A DNA stretch of 64,000 bases. Origin: Humulus lupulus (Eukaryota > Streptophyta > Magnoliopsida > Rosales > Cannabaceae). Numbering within the stretch: position 1 is the stretch's first letter; the number at the start of each line of letters is the position of its first letter. Where the stretch lies: contig NC_084796.1 in NCBI RefSeq assembly GCF_963169125.1, positions 85,581,888 through 85,645,887 on the forward strand. The letters run 5' to 3'. Shown here in pieces: positions 32,345-44,600 of the stretch. The notes under the pieces are model-generated. The model saw nothing but the letters and a program-made list of their open reading frames with translations. It ran no database searches and was not told where the DNA came from. The position numbers and the translations under genes are program-made.

Positions 32345-33508
32345 ATGTCGCTCAGAAGATCTGCACGCACGAATGCCAATGCCTCTAGCGCCGCTCATGA
32401 GACTAATGAAGCCCCTCCAGTTCGCAGAAGGGGAGCGCGTGCTACCACTGCTGCTGCTAACAGAAGTGCATCGCCGCCTCCAGTTGACAACACCGCAGAA
32501 ATCATCAGGCTACGGAAACAAGTGGAATAATTGCTGCAACAGCAATGACAACAAGCTCAGCCACAGCCACAGACACAGCCTCAGCCGCAACCGCAGCCTC
32601 AGCAAATGGCTCCCCAACAAGTAGGTCCTTATGGGGGATGGCCAATGGCGAATTACGCGCCTTTCCTAGCTCAGTACATGGAGCCAATCTACGAGTGGTT
32701 TCGTAAGCAACACGCTCCAAACTTTGAAGGGACAACGGACCCTTTCGAGGCGGAAGAATGGCTCAGAAATGTAGAGCCAATCCTAGCACACATGAATCTC
32801 GGCAATGCGGACTGCATATCCTGTGTTTCGTCTCTTCTAAAGAAGGATGCTAGAATATGGTGGGACCTAGTTCAGCAGACTCATGACATCGCCACCATGA
32901 CATGGACTAGATTTGTGGAGTTGTTCCACAAGAAGTACTACAACTCGGCAGTCATCGCTACAAGGGTCGAGGAGTTCACCAATCTGAAACATGGTAACTT
33001 AACGGTAGCAGAGTATGCTCGACAGTTATACTGACTAGCCAAGTTTGCACTACATTTGGTCTCAACCGACTTTTTGAGGGTCACCAATTTCGTTAGAGGA
33101 CTCAGACCAAAGATTGAGCTAGGCATCAAGCTAGCAAATCCTAGAACTACTACATATGTCAATGCTCTAGAAACAGCTATAGAAGTAAAAAGGCTTCAGG
33201 CGAATGTTAGTAAGGAGGAGGCCCATAAGCCTGAACCTAAGCAGCAGAATCAACCTCGGAACGGTTGGAACCACAACAACAACCATCAGCCTAGCAACAA
33301 TAATGGTCAGAAGAGAATACATCCTGACAACAAGCAATCTGACAATGACAAGAGAGCACGGAAAAATAATGGAGGCAATAGGTCTGGTTATGTAGAATAC
33401 CCGCACTGCTCTAAGTGCCAAAAGAAACATCATGGGGAGTGTCGTACAAACACCAAGGGATGTTACAATTGTTTTCAGGAAGGTCATCGGAAGAGGGAAT
33501 GTCCCTAG
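32345..33508 (+). pseudogene. Tekay gag
   Basis: The ATG at 32345 begins MSLRRSARTNANASS. One frame runs to 33508 with three internal stops (about 32528, 32546 and 33032). The N-terminal part is Ala/Arg-rich, then a Gln/Pro run. The gag domain spans about 32690-33160, with HAPNFEGTTDPFEAEEWLRN, LLKKDARIWWDLV, FVELFHKKYYN and FVRGLRPKIELGI. A basic Asn-rich linker precedes a CCHC zinc knuckle, CYNCFQEGHRKREC (CX2CX4HX4C), complete. The terminal TAG replaces a lysine codon (ECPK in relatives), so gag and pol were originally one frame. Gag would assemble particles and bind RNA. Confidence 0.88.
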
Positions 33509-33632
33509 CTCAAGCAAGAAGAGAAAAGGAACAACAAGATGGTTCCTGCCAGAGTCTTTGCCTTAACAAAGGGAGAAGCTAAAGCTAGTAATAAAGTGGT
33601 CACAGGTCAGATTCCTATCCTCGATAATATAT

Positions 33633-35972
33633 GTGTCAGTATTATTTTATTTGGGAGCCATACACTCGTATATCTCGTTAGGAATGATAGATAAATTAGA
33701 CAAACCTTCTGAAAGATTTAGAACTAGGTTTGTGACAGAATTGCCTTCGGGCGAAGTGGTCCTATCATCACGGATAGTACGAGGCATACCGATCAAAATT
33801 GAGGACGTAGAACTAGAAGGAGACCTGATAGAGTTAGAGATCAAAGACTTCGACGTGATACTAGTCATGGATTGGCTAGCAAGGCATGGCACAACCATCA
33901 ACTGTAGACGCAAGCAAGTGACGTTCGAGACTCCTGACGGTCAAAGACTATGCTTAATGGGAAAAGTTTCAGGACTACGAACATCGCTTATTTCATCTCT
34001 CAAGGCTCAGAGGACGATAAGAAAAGGATGTCATGCATTCTTAGCCAGCATCACACATGTGGTAAAGGAAACACCACTAAAGGTTGGAGACGTCCGCATT
34101 ATAAAGGAATTCCCAGAAGTATTTCCTGACGACTTGCCAGGGTTGCCGCCAACTCGGGAAATTGACTTCACAATCGAGCTAGTACTAGGCACCGTCCCTA
34201 TCTCAAAGGCACCATACCGAATGGAACCTACCAAACTCAAGGAGTTAAAGACCCAGCTACAAGAACTCTTAGACTTGGGTTTCATTAGACCGAGCCATTC
34301 GCCATGGAGAGTACCGAAACTATTTGTGAAGAAGAAGGATGGAAGCATGCGGATGTGTTTAGATTACCACGAGCTGAATAAGGTGACAATTAAGAATAAG
34401 TACGCGCTACCCCAGATTGATGACTTGTTTGATCAACTCCGAGGAGCGACCGTGTTTTCAAAGATTGATCTACGGTCTGGGTATCACCAGCTCAAGGTAC
34501 GGGAAGAGGATATTCCCAAGACAGCTTTTAGAACTCGATATGGACATTACGAGTTTCTAGTTATGTCTTTTGGTCTTACCAACACTCCAGCCGCATTTAT
34601 TGATTTAATGAATAGGGTCTTCAAGGATTACTTGGACAAATTCGTCCTAATGTTTATCGACGATATTTTGGTGTACTCAAAGGACGAAGTCAAGCACGAG
34701 GAACATTTAAGAATGACCACGCTGCGACTAAAGGAGCATCAACTTTATGCCATGTTCAAGAAGTACGAATTTTGGTTGTCGCAAGTAGCATTTCTCGACC
34801 ACATAGTATCCAAGGATGGAGTTGTTGTAGACCCATCTAAGGTAGAGGCTGTGAAGGATTGGCCAAGACCTAAGAATGCGTCAGAGGTTAGAAGTTTTCT
34901 TGGGCTAGCAGGGTATTATCAAAGGTTTGTAGAGGGCTTTTCTAAGATATCCACTTCTTTTACCAACCTGACCCAGAAACAGCAAAGGTTCAACTGGACG
35001 GATATGTGTGAAGAGAGCTTCCAGTTGCTTAAGGATAAGATATGCTCAGCACCAGTACTTTGTGTACCGACACCCAACGACAAGTTTGTAGTCTACTGTG
35101 ATGCGTCGAAGCAAGGTTTGGGTTGCATGCTAATGCAGAAAGACAAAGTAATAGCCTACGCCTCAAGGCAGCTAAAGGAATACGAGCAACGCTACCCAAC
35201 GCAGGATATGGAGTTGGCAGCGGTGGTCTTCGCATTGAAAATCTGGCGCCATTATCTTTATGGAGAACAGTGTGAGATTTATATGGACCACAAGAGCTTA
35301 AAGTATTTCTTCACACAAAAGGAGCTCAACATGAGGCAGTGCAGGTGGTTAGAACTCGTAAAGGATTATGACTGCGAAATCCTATGCCACCCGAGAAAAG
35401 AAAACGTAGTTGTTGATGCGCTAAGCAGGAAGAGTTATGGAAATCTAGCAACGTTAGTCAAAATAGAAAAGTCGCTACAGCAAGAGCTGATCAATGCCAG
35501 AATAGAAATAGTCATTGGCAAACTGGTTAACTTGTCCATCCAGTCAAGTCTGTTAGAATACATACGGATCAGACAAGGGCATGATGACACATTAGTATCT
35601 CACATAGTTGCAGTTAAAGAAGGTAAGGCCATAGATTTCTCTATATCTGGACAGGGGTTCTTGAGATATAAGGATCGGGTATGCGTGCTAAATGATCATG
35701 GTATTAAGATGAAGATTTTAGAAGAAGCGCACAATACCCCATACTCAGTTCACCCAGGGTCGACCAAGATGACTCACGACCTTAAGGCATTGTATTGGTG
35801 GCCAAGAATGAAGAAAGATGTAGCAGAGTATGTGTCTAAATGCTTAGTATGCCAGCAAGTGAAAGCAGAACATCAGCAGCCTGTAGGCTTATTGCAACCA
35901 CTTAGTATTCCAGAATGGAAGTGGGAAGACATAGCCATGGATTTCATGACAGGACTACCACAAAAAAAATAA
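33633..35972 (+). CDS. Tekay protease-reverse transcriptase-RNase H-integrase N-terminus (779 codons)
   Basis: This is the longest open frame in the window. Residues 1-100: retropepsin; the active site reads FYLGAIHS where DSGATHS is expected, so the catalytic Asp is lost. Residues about 160-360: reverse transcriptase, with [26 protein letters not shown] and catalytic FIDDILVYS (341-349). Residues about 480-600: RNase H with [10 protein letters not shown] (Asp 490), [18 protein letters not shown] and VVDALSRK, all four acidic positions present. Residues about 690-730: integrase HHCC zinc finger ([10 protein letters not shown] ... CLVCQQ). The end has [13 protein letters not shown], the first integrase aspartate, then a frameshift in an A-run. 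The first codon is GTG; the true frame entered from gag. Confidence 0.93.
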   Translation: MSVLFYLGAIHSYISLGMIDKLDKPSERFRTRFVTELPSGEVVLSSRIVRGIPIKIEDVELEGDLIELEIKDFDVILVMDWLARHGTTINCRRKQVTFETPDGQRLCLMGKVSGLRTSLISSLKAQRTIRKGCHAFLASITHVVKETPLKVGDVRIIKEFPEVFPDDLPGLPPTREIDFTIELVLGTVPISKAPYRMEPTKLKELKTQLQELLDLGFIRPSHSPWRVPKLFVKKKDGSMRMCLDYHELNKVTIKNKYALPQIDDLFDQLRGATVFSKIDLRSGYHQLKVREEDIPKTAFRTRYGHYEFLVMSFGLTNTPAAFIDLMNRVFKDYLDKFVLMFIDDILVYSKDEVKHEEHLRMTTLRLKEHQLYAMFKKYEFWLSQVAFLDHIVSKDGVVVDPSKVEAVKDWPRPKNASEVRSFLGLAGYYQRFVEGFSKISTSFTNLTQKQQRFNWTDMCEESFQLLKDKICSAPVLCVPTPNDKFVVYCDASKQGLGCMLMQKDKVIAYASRQLKEYEQRYPTQDMELAAVVFALKIWRHYLYGEQCEIYMDHKSLKYFFTQKELNMRQCRWLELVKDYDCEILCHPRKENVVVDALSRKSYGNLATLVKIEKSLQQELINARIEIVIGKLVNLSIQSSLLEYIRIRQGHDDTLVSHIVAVKEGKAIDFSISGQGFLRYKDRVCVLNDHGIKMKILEEAHNTPYSVHPGSTKMTHDLKALYWWPRMKKDVAEYVSKCLVCQQVKAEHQQPVGLLQPLSIPEWKWEDIAMDFMTGLPQKK

Positions 35973-36978
35973 GCAGCATGATTCAGCTTGGGTAGTAGTA
36001 GATAGACTAACCAAGTCAGCTCACTTCCTGCCTATCAAGACTACGTACACAGTAGATCAATATGTAGACATTTATGTTCAAGAAATAGTAAGACTGCATG
36101 GAATCCCTAAGACCATAGTATCCGATAGAGGATCAGTGTTCACATCGAGATTTTGGGGAAGCTTGCAGCAAGCTATGGGTACCAAGTTAAGTCTTAGTAC
36201 GACATTTCATCCTCAGACCGATGGTCAGTCCGAGCACCATACAGATTTTAGAAGATATGTTGCACACTTGTGTACTTGAATTCGGAGGATCATGGAGTAA
36301 ATATTTGCCACTGATAGAATTCTCCTACAACAATAGCTACCATTCAACGATCAGGATGGCACCGTATGAGTAACTTTATGGAAGGAGGTGTCGATCGTCA
36401 TTACATTGGGATGAGGTAGGAGAAAGGCAACTTCTTGGACCCGAAGCTATTAGAGAGGCCCAGGATGTAGTAGCACTGATTAGAAAGCGTATGCTCGCGG
36501 CTCAGAGCTGACAGAAAAGTTATGCGGATGCCAAGCGACGTGATGTGGAATTCAAAGTCAGAGATCAAGTCTTCTTAAAGATATCTCCTATGAAAGGTGT
36601 GAAGCGGTTTGGGAAGAAAGGCAAGATTAGTCCCCAATTTATAGGTCCTTTTGAGATATTTGACAAGGGGGAACAGTTGCATATAGATTAGCCCTACCAC
36701 CTGCTCTAGCAAATAGCCACAATGTGTTCCACATCTCGATTCTGCGTAGATATGTGTCAAACCCATCTCACGTCCTTAAGTACGATATGATAGCACTCTA
36801 GAAAGACTTAAGTTATGAGGAACGACCGGTTAGCATCCTAGATAGAGGGATGAAGGAATTACGATCTAAGAGTATTCTGATAGTCAAGGTCCTATGGAGT
36901 AATAGTTCTAAACGAGAGGCAATGTGGGAGTTGGAGTAGGACATGTTAGCACGGTATCCAGAATTGTTTGGTAAGTAA
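35973..36978 (+). pseudogene. Tekay integrase core and chromodomain-like tail
   Basis: After the A-run frameshift at about 35968, reading continues with AWVVVDRLTKSAHFLP, IVSDRGSVFTSRFW (second Asp) and HPQTDGQSE (catalytic Glu). A one-base loss right after SE shifts the frame, which then gives ILEDMLHTCVLEFGGSW and FSYNNSYHSTI. More breaks occur at 36370, 36510 and about 36670. The GPF segment and VFHISILRRYVSNPSHVL are recognisable, then SYEERPVSILDRGMKEL, KVLWSNSSKREAMWE and YPELFG, the chromodomain-type tail of Tekay elements. That tail would direct insertion toward chromatin marks. Confidence 0.85.
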
Positions 36979-37002
36979 ATTTTAGGGATGAAATTCTTTT
37001 TA

Positions 37003-37014
37003 GTAGGGGAGAAT
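37003..37014 (+). other. Tekay polypurine tract
   Basis: AGTAGGGGAGAAT lies directly against the 3' LTR start TGTAGTG. It would prime plus-strand DNA synthesis. Confidence 0.8.
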
Positions 37015-39036
37015 TGTAGTGTCCCATAATACTTACTTAGCTAGCTAGATAGTAGTAGCACTTAGTATTAGTTTGTAGTATGTTAGTTACCGTGGATTTT
37101 GGTTCAAGCCAAGACTTAGTTGGAAACTCATAGCAACAGTTATGGATTTTATAAGTTTAACCTATAGTTTAGAAATATTAATTATAACATAAGGTTTAGA
37201 TAGAATTAATAAGAGCATGACACTTGTCAAAAATATATTTATTAAGGATTTAAGTATTTTTTATGGATAGTTTAAATAAAAGAAAGATCTAGAGGCTCTA
37301 GAACCTTCCATAAAATGTTAGGACCACATTTAGACTCAGTCAAAGTTGTTTTATCAATTCAAAATATTCTGAAAAAGTGCAAATACGTGTTTGATATATC
37401 AACGTATGCCAATATATCACAGTTATAGGGGCCGATATATCACCTACGAAAGATACGGAAAACACGTCGACTTCGCACGAATGTATGAACAGGGCTCGGG
37501 AATTCGGGGGAGGCGATATATCTCCTATGGGGGGCAATATATCGGCTCCAAGGCATGATTTTTGAATGTTGATGATTTTTAAATTTAGAAATAGCCTTAA
37601 CCACTTAGACCTGCCTTCGAACGATTTTGACCGAGTTCTGGGCGTCTCTTGAACGAAAATTCAAATCTTTTTCATTTTAAATTCATTTATTTATTCGAAT
37701 TAAAAGGGGTTAGTTTCACTCCTTGAACTATATAAATAGGACCTAGTACTCAGCCATTTTCTTAATTCTTCAAGTAGTCTTCAGAGCCTCCAAGTTGCTA
37801 GTGTTACTATAGTGAGGAACACTTGGGTTTTGGAGTTAAAAGTTTTATCATTCTAAGCTTTTCTAAACACTTGGGAAGTGAGAAATAGGGAGATTTTGGT
37901 ACTGAGGTTTAGACCAATTCATAAGATCATTCAAGGTATTCTTATCCCTAAGTTCAATTCTTTATGGTTCTTTAATTTTCTTTTATTTCTTTTTAGTTCC
38001 TAACTCTTGTTTATGATTCTTTATTAGGTATTTAAGTTTCTTGAAAACTTAAGGTTCTTCTTGGTAAGTTTCTTCTTGATAGTTTAGTTCTTATTTCATC
38101 TTTATTCTTTAGAGATACTCACCATTTTTACTGTTGGTTTTTAGGAGTGTTCTAATCCCGTCCTTGTTCCCAAATATCCCGGTTTTTGGTAAGGAAAATA
38201 GGATAGATTATATGTGTTTATGCTATAATATGTTTATGCTAAGATATGTTTTATGTATATGTTTTGTAGTCCTTGGGCATATGACTTGCTTAGATAGCAA
38301 GCCCCAAGAATATGTTTTATAGTCGTTTGGGCTTATGACTTGCTTAGACAGCAAGCCCCAAGAATTTTTATCATTTTCATGGTTTAGAGTTATGATTTAC
38401 CCTACCTCGATTAGAAGACAGAGGAACTAGATGGGTTATCATATAATACCATGTGATTTAACCTACCTTGATTAGTAGACAGAGGACCTAGATGGTTTAT
38501 AACATGCCATGTTAATGAGTTAATGGCCATTAATATTGTAGTCCTATATGATATATGTTTTTATAGTCATATGTTTTATATTTATGATATAGTCTTATGC
38601 TTATGATTTATGATATATGTTGTTAGTAGATTTTCCTTGCTGGGCATTAGGCTCACTCCTTTATTTTTAGCTTGATGCAGGAAAATGATTATGGAAAGGT
38701 GGAAAGATTCATGGCAACTTGGCTTGTGTGTTAAGGATGAATGGATTGAATGGACTGCGTGTTGATCATCGAGGATGTCGTTATTTTTAAAGTTTTTTTT
38801 AATTATGTTATTATGTTTTGATGTAATTCCACAATTAGTATTTAAACAATTAAAGTTTATGTTTTATGTTTTATAAACAATGGGATCTCATACCATATCA
38901 CATTTTATTTTATATTTTTACCTTATTTTGTATTGATACAATATTTTGGGTTTTAAATAAAGTTATGTTATTTCTTATGTATATTTCCCAAAATAGTAGT
39001 TATGTCTACTAGATTTAATAGTCCAAGGTCATTACA
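37015..39036 (+). repeat. Tekay 3' LTR
   Basis: It is 2022 bp, from TGTAGTGTCCC to GGTCATTACA. A TATATAAATA box is at 37730-37739. The U3 part has five GATATATC-like near-palindromes (37392-37546). A 62-bp stretch with CTTGCTTAGAtAGCAAGCCCC is tandemly duplicated at about 38262-38367; the inverted solo copy near 58320-58390 has it once. It aligns to 30451-31192 and, inverted, to 57713-59637. Confidence 0.9.
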
Positions 39037-41180
39037 TATATTATGATATGATTGTTTATGCAACATGTTTATGTGTATTAAATATGCTTAAAGGTCTGCT
39101 TTTGTTAAAAAGGGGCATTCTTGTAATTTTGACTTGTTGAGGCTATAGTTGTAATTTTATATGTTAGGTGTTTGAGAGCACATTATTATGTGGACATATT
39201 TTAGATAATCGGCACGAGTCGGTCTTTTTGAGCAAGCTAGCGGAAATGTCACAACGAAGATTAATACCCAGCTCGGGGTGAGCCTAGGGGTATTTTGGTA
39301 ATTTTGGGAATTACCAAGAATTATCGGAATATGGGATATACTTGGGAAAAATATGAGTATTTGAAGGATTAGTAGGTCGATTGGTAATTTAAAGTGTAAT
39401 TTGAGGTTTGGGGGGAATTTAAGCTAACTCACCAAAACGTCCCTGGGGTTTACTTTGAGGTTTAAATAAGGCAGGGGCGAAATAGTCTTTGCCATTTAAA
39501 ATGACTAAGTTCTCAGCTTAGGAGAACAAAACTTTCATGTTCATTTTCTCTCTCTCTCTCTCTCCTTCTCTCTCTTTGCTCTTTTTGGGATTTTGAAGGA
39601 TTTCTTATAGAATACCAAGCTTGGAGGTGATTCAAGTGGGGATTAAGCTTATTCTTAAGGATTTGGAGCTGCCAAGCTAGGGAATTCATGATGGGAATCT
39701 TGTTCTTAGTAGAGGTAAGCTTTCCTCTGGGAAATTTCTTTAAGGTTTTGGGTGTTTTTAGTGTTTTTATTGAAGTTGAGGTCTTGAGGAACTTTGATTG
39801 TTCAAAGTAATGTGTTTACGTGTTTATGGGTTTCTGGAGAGCTCGTATTAGTTTTATGGGTGTTAAATTAGTGTAAAATCTGGTTGAATTGGGTGTCTGG
39901 GTCAATTTGAGATTTCTGAAATCACAGATTTCGTGGTTTCTCGTGGTGGCGCCACGACGCTTGGCAGGAGTGTCGCAGCCCGTTTGAATGTCTTCGAGGT
40001 TGGGTTTCCCTCGGACCGCCATGGCGCCTCGACCCATACTAGTGGGTGTCGCAGCTCAAAATGCTTAGTTTAAAGGAAGGCTTCTCAACCTATTATGGGG
40101 TCGCGGCGCAGCTGGGGTGCACTGCGACACTAAATGGGAAATTTTGAATATGTTGTTTTTGGGTTGGGAAACCAAATCAGAAGGCTCGGGAACGATTCCG
40201 CTACCCAGTTTAGTGGAATCTGGGGTCACAGGGGTTAGGGATTGGTCTTGAAGCTCTTTATTGGTTTTAGTGCTGAATTGATATCCCTCAATGAGTTGTG
40301 GCTAGGGTTTTTCTGCCAGGCTCGGGAGTAAAGGATCGTACTCAGGGTCATCTCTTTGAATTGCATAGGACTTGAGGTAAGAAAACTAGCATGGGCACAT
40401 AGAGCATATTGGTTGTTATGCATACTAGCATGAAATTATTTGTAGTGCACTTATTTGTGAATGTTGGGTGCAATTGATATTCAACCATCGTGATTGAACG
40501 TGAGATCGGTCGGCAAGTATTTGTAACACAGATCGTCGGCAAGCATGTGTAACGCAAGCCGTGAAAGTGAGTTTTTCTTGAGGGTGCGGTCCCCACTCAC
40601 TCAGTAAGGTTGTTTTTCTTGGGTCGTGAAATTATTCATATGATTGACAGAAATATACTTGTCATTGTGGAATGTGTTTATGATGTATATGATTTGAATG
40701 GATGCATTTATCGTTTGTGAAACATATGTTTATTACTTATGAATAATTGGATTATTATTATGCCTTGTGGGTAATTTCTTGCTGGGCCACGACTGACGGG
40801 TGCTCTATGGTGCAGGTAAGGGAAAGGTTTGGGAAACCCATCATGAGGTGGAGAGCTTTGGAGCACACGTACATATTCATCCTACGTGGCTATCACGGTC
40901 AAGTTATTTTGAGGAACTTAGAACAATAGTTTGATTTTGCTGCTTAGATTAGATATTTTTGTAATGTTTAATATAACTATCTTTGATTATAGACTTTTGG
41001 GATCCCGTGTATATATATTCCAACCTTTTTATGAAAAGTCTAATTTTATTGAACAAAATATTTAGTACCTATGCCATCGATTAATTTTAATTACACTTTT
41101 GAGTCCAAATGACTCACTTATCAAGTTAAGTACTACTTCAAACACACAGTGTAATGGTCCTAGATTAATAGGGTGTTACA
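39037..41180 (+). repeat. LTR fragment of a second TGTAATGCCCC-type family
   Basis: It has no coding. It ends GGGTGTTACA at 41180, where Tat-C coding resumes. Words such as ACCCAGTTTAGTGGAATC, GTGTATTAAATATGC and GGGGTATTT recur in the LTR at 62078-64000, so the two are related. The first 80 bp or so expected at the left are missing, replaced by the end of the Tekay 3' LTR. A (CT)n run lies at about 39546-39562, and GC-rich GTCGCGGCGCAG-type words at 39940-40130. A solo LTR or truncated element is likely. Confidence 0.65.
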
Positions 41181-41658
41181 AGACGTAAATGAGAAGACTT
41201 GGCTAACATGGAAGTTGTATGTAGATGGTTCCTCAAATGAGCACAACTCTGGAGCTGGTATAATTTTAACCACACCTCAAGGGCATCGCATTCATTGTGC
41301 ATTAAGATTTGGATTTAGTGCCTCAAATAGTGAAGAAAATGTGAGGCCTTGCTCGCTGGACTTCGACTTGCTAGAGATGTTAAAGCTTTATTAATAGAGA
41401 TGTATAGCGATTCACAGTTAATTGTGAACAAATCTTGGAGGAATACAAGGCTCGAGGAATGAGGATGGCTGCCAACCTGAGCAAAGCTAAAGACCTTCTG
41501 GCATAGTTCAAAAAATATACCATACAGCATGTACCACGCGACCAGAATTCAAAAGTTGATGTCTTAGCCAAGCAAGCAAGTGCTAAGGATGCATACACTT
41601 TGAACGTAATACCAATCGAGCATCTAGCTCAGCCTAGTATTAATGACAAAGAAGCCAT
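41181..41658 (+). pseudogene. Tat-C archaeal-type RNase H
   Basis: The plus strand reads WKLYVDGSSNEHNSGAGIIL, TPQGHRIHCALRFGFSASN, then a frame break. In other frames EMYSDSQLIVN is readable, then the linker PIEHLAQPSINDKEAI. Both aspartate blocks (VDGSS, YSDSQ) are intact. The segment belongs after the gypsy RNase H, so about 1.5 kb of reverse transcriptase expected after 23504 is missing or rearranged. It is cut at 41659 by a CACTA terminus. Confidence 0.78.
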
Positions 41659-44600
41659 CACTACAAGAAAAATATTTTCAATAAGACCGAAAAAGTATTA
41701 TCAAATATATACCATAACACTTTTTGATGTGTTAAGGAAAGCGATGTTATAGTAGGTCGGAGCACTTTGCATAACACTTTTCCGTAGTTATAGACATGTG
41801 TTATGGTATACCCTACAATAGCACTTTTGTTGTGTTATTTTAATAGTTAGATAAGTCTCTCATTATGTTATATATAAATAGATTATATAACACTTTTTTG
41901 TAAAGTAGTGTTATGATACACTTTATAATAACACACTTTCTGCATTATAAAAAATAGTTTGCATAACATAATTTTATGCTTATAAACTAGTGTTATTGTA
42001 AAAAATACAATAACACAATTTTTGTATTATTCTAATATTTGGATAAGCTTGAATTATTATTATATAAACATGTACATTATAATTATTTTTATTGCTTTAA
42101 TTCAAGCACGCTTCATTTAAGATACTTAAGAGACCCTTAACATTGTACAAATATATTTTTTAGTACCAATTATATGGTTCATAACACATATAACAAAATA
42201 ATTGTGTCAAAATACATTCAAGATTATCTAAAAAACAATCCAAAAGTCTTAAGATAGTCAACACTGACTAATTAACATAAACAAAACATTCTCACAATAG
42301 TCAACAAAATAGTCTTAAACAGTTGCATATTCAAAAGTAAATGTAAGAATTCATGATCTTCCAAATGTCATCACACCAAAGCCTTCCAAATCAGATTTTC
42401 TTTTACACTTCACTTGTTCAATTTAGTAAATAAAACATAAAAGAAAAACTAATGAGGTCATGAAATATCATATCATTCATCTAAAATAGTCAATAATATC
42501 ATGACGCATAACCAAATTTACAATAATTGAGTTTGAATAATAAACAAGTTATTATATTACACACATTACTACAAATATCAAAGCATTGAGCTGTAGATAA
42601 AATTACCTAGAAAAAGTCCCATGTTACTTGTACCAAGACAAAAAGGGGAATAGCCATACATTTGGAAATGTCATGCCTTAGTGGACTATGGAAAGTTAGA
42701 ATATCAATTTAATAGTTAACCAAGCTTGAAAAAAGGACTATATTAACGTACTACAAAATAGAATATGGATTGTTTCCTTCTACTCGTTAACAAATCTAAA
42801 TTAAAAATAGACAAAAAAAAATTACAACCAAAGAATAAGAGATTTAACCAGATCGAATTGCTAATACATTCTCAATTACAAACTCCAAAAACATAAATGC
42901 TTAACATAACAGGATAAACAAACCAGACGACGCCAACAAAAGACACCAAACTAAACCAAAAAATGGTACAAGCAGACAGATTGTTCAAATATACTGCTAA
43001 AAATGTATTAATCCTACAATAAAAGTAAAATCAGATCCAAACTAAGAAAATAACTCAACATTTTAATCAAATCAATATAGACAATCGAACTGAAAAAACA
43101 CAATAGATTAAGAAAAAAGAGAACCAGAACAGAAAGCCAAACAACTTGACCTAAGGTACAATAAAATAAACTAAAAAAAGAACGCCATGGGTCATGAAGT
43201 TCCATAAACTAGCTGATTATGTTAATGCCTCATTTTCTGTTTTGTTACAAAGATCATACAGTTGTTGGAATCAATCATCCTCTGTTTTTTATTAAGTTAG
43301 ATTAACTTTACAAGAGAAAACCTGATTAACCTTTGGTTATTATCAAATGAAATTAAACCTTATTTATTCATAACAGTCTAACATCCCCAAGTCCAAAGAA
43401 ACCTTATTTTCTATTTCCTGACCTAGTAACTTGTTAGTATAAAACTCAGTACATAGTGTTACTTATATTTCATAAAAATGGAGTCAATGAGCTTTAAAGT
43501 GCTGTGATTAGTACTCATTATAACTACCCTTAAATCAATTTGGAGATGCACTGATACCAATTGATATGCCCCAAGTAGGGATCCTCTAATTAATAAACAA
43601 AAAACAGAGATAAACTAAATGATGAAGAAAGTGGAAAATAGGCAAATCTGATCATTGTTATAGAATGATTAAAGAGAAAAGAAACCATTAGAAGACCTCA
43701 ACTCTCCCTAGACGCATTTGAGAGACATCAACTCTCCCTAGAGCAAAGCTCTTTACAACATATCACTCAATATCCTCTCCTCATTCTTCTTAGTTCTGAC
43801 CCATCTATATATGCTACCCTATTCTTGATAACACTGAATTATTTCTCTTTTACCCCATTATATTGTATATGAGTAGCCTTACACTAAGAAAATTACAGAA
43901 AAAATATTGATTCCATCTTTTGTTAGTGAAAGTAATCTTATATATAGTTTAGTTTAATCAAAGAGTATATGTATGAAGAAATGTATAAGCCTTTGAATCC
44001 AAATTAAAGTAAGCTGTCAATTCAATCATGTTTTCTAATTGGAGATGCAGTGATCATGTAATTAATAAAAATTTAAGTCTGATGGGTTGTTTTCTTTGAT
44101 AAAGTTGTACTTTATTTCTACATTTTTTGGTTGAAAAGTCTAGACCGAAAGTTTACTCAGAAGCACAAAATCAAACTTTCTATATCTGAGAATAGTGCTA
44201 AGCTATCAATCCATCTTATCTGGTTAAGTACATAGAAGCAATGTTACTTTGATTAGGATTAAAAATCTATGTGATCACACCACATAAAGGTAAATAGATA
44301 AATAATGAGTTCAACTCTTCAATGTTGTTAATGATTTTTAGCTGAGTGTACAGCTATACTTAGATTTATGTTATGATGTTTTACAATAGGTTGTATCATT
44401 CAAACTCTATAAATAAGATCAGAGTAGCAGTATCAACACCCATTCAAGGACTGCATAAACCAGAAGTAGCACAAGTTTGTGGGCACTGTTTCTGTGAATC
44501 ATGGTTGCAAACCTATTAGCAGCCATGGATTTTGCTTTTGTTTATTTGTTCTATTTATCTATCTATCTAGAGAGAGCAGAAGTCGGTGGAAAAGAGAGTT

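Larger units (their letters stand above)
30451..39036 (+). mobile_element. Tekay-type chromovirus (Ty3/gypsy), 5'-truncated
   Basis: Plus-strand order is a partial 5' LTR (30451-31192), primer-binding site, leader ORF, gag (32345-33508), protease-RT-RNase H-integrase (33633 onward), chromodomain-like tail (to about 36978), polypurine tract, and 3' LTR (37015-39036). The C-terminal VSILDRGMKELRSKSI and VKVLWSNSS words are those of Tekay/Del chromovirus tails. The 5' LTR lacks its first 1.25 kb and abuts the Angela leader, so this end was cut by a deletion or rearrangement. The two LTR copies differ by roughly 3-4% in the shared part, by eye. In-frame stops, frameshifts and a lost protease site make it non-autonomous. 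Confidence 0.9.

Noticed and set aside
37392..37546. CRISPR-like spaced repeats
   Set aside because: The motifs are short, unevenly spaced and within a plant LTR. Nothing else fits CRISPR.
39546..39562. (CT)n run as a promoter element of a host gene
   Set aside because: The surrounding sequence is LTR, and no host coding follows in either direction.
43560..43580. Possible primer-binding site (minus strand TTGGTATCAGTGC)
   Set aside because: It differs from TGGTATCAGAGC at key bases, and no LTR end or gag is adjacent.
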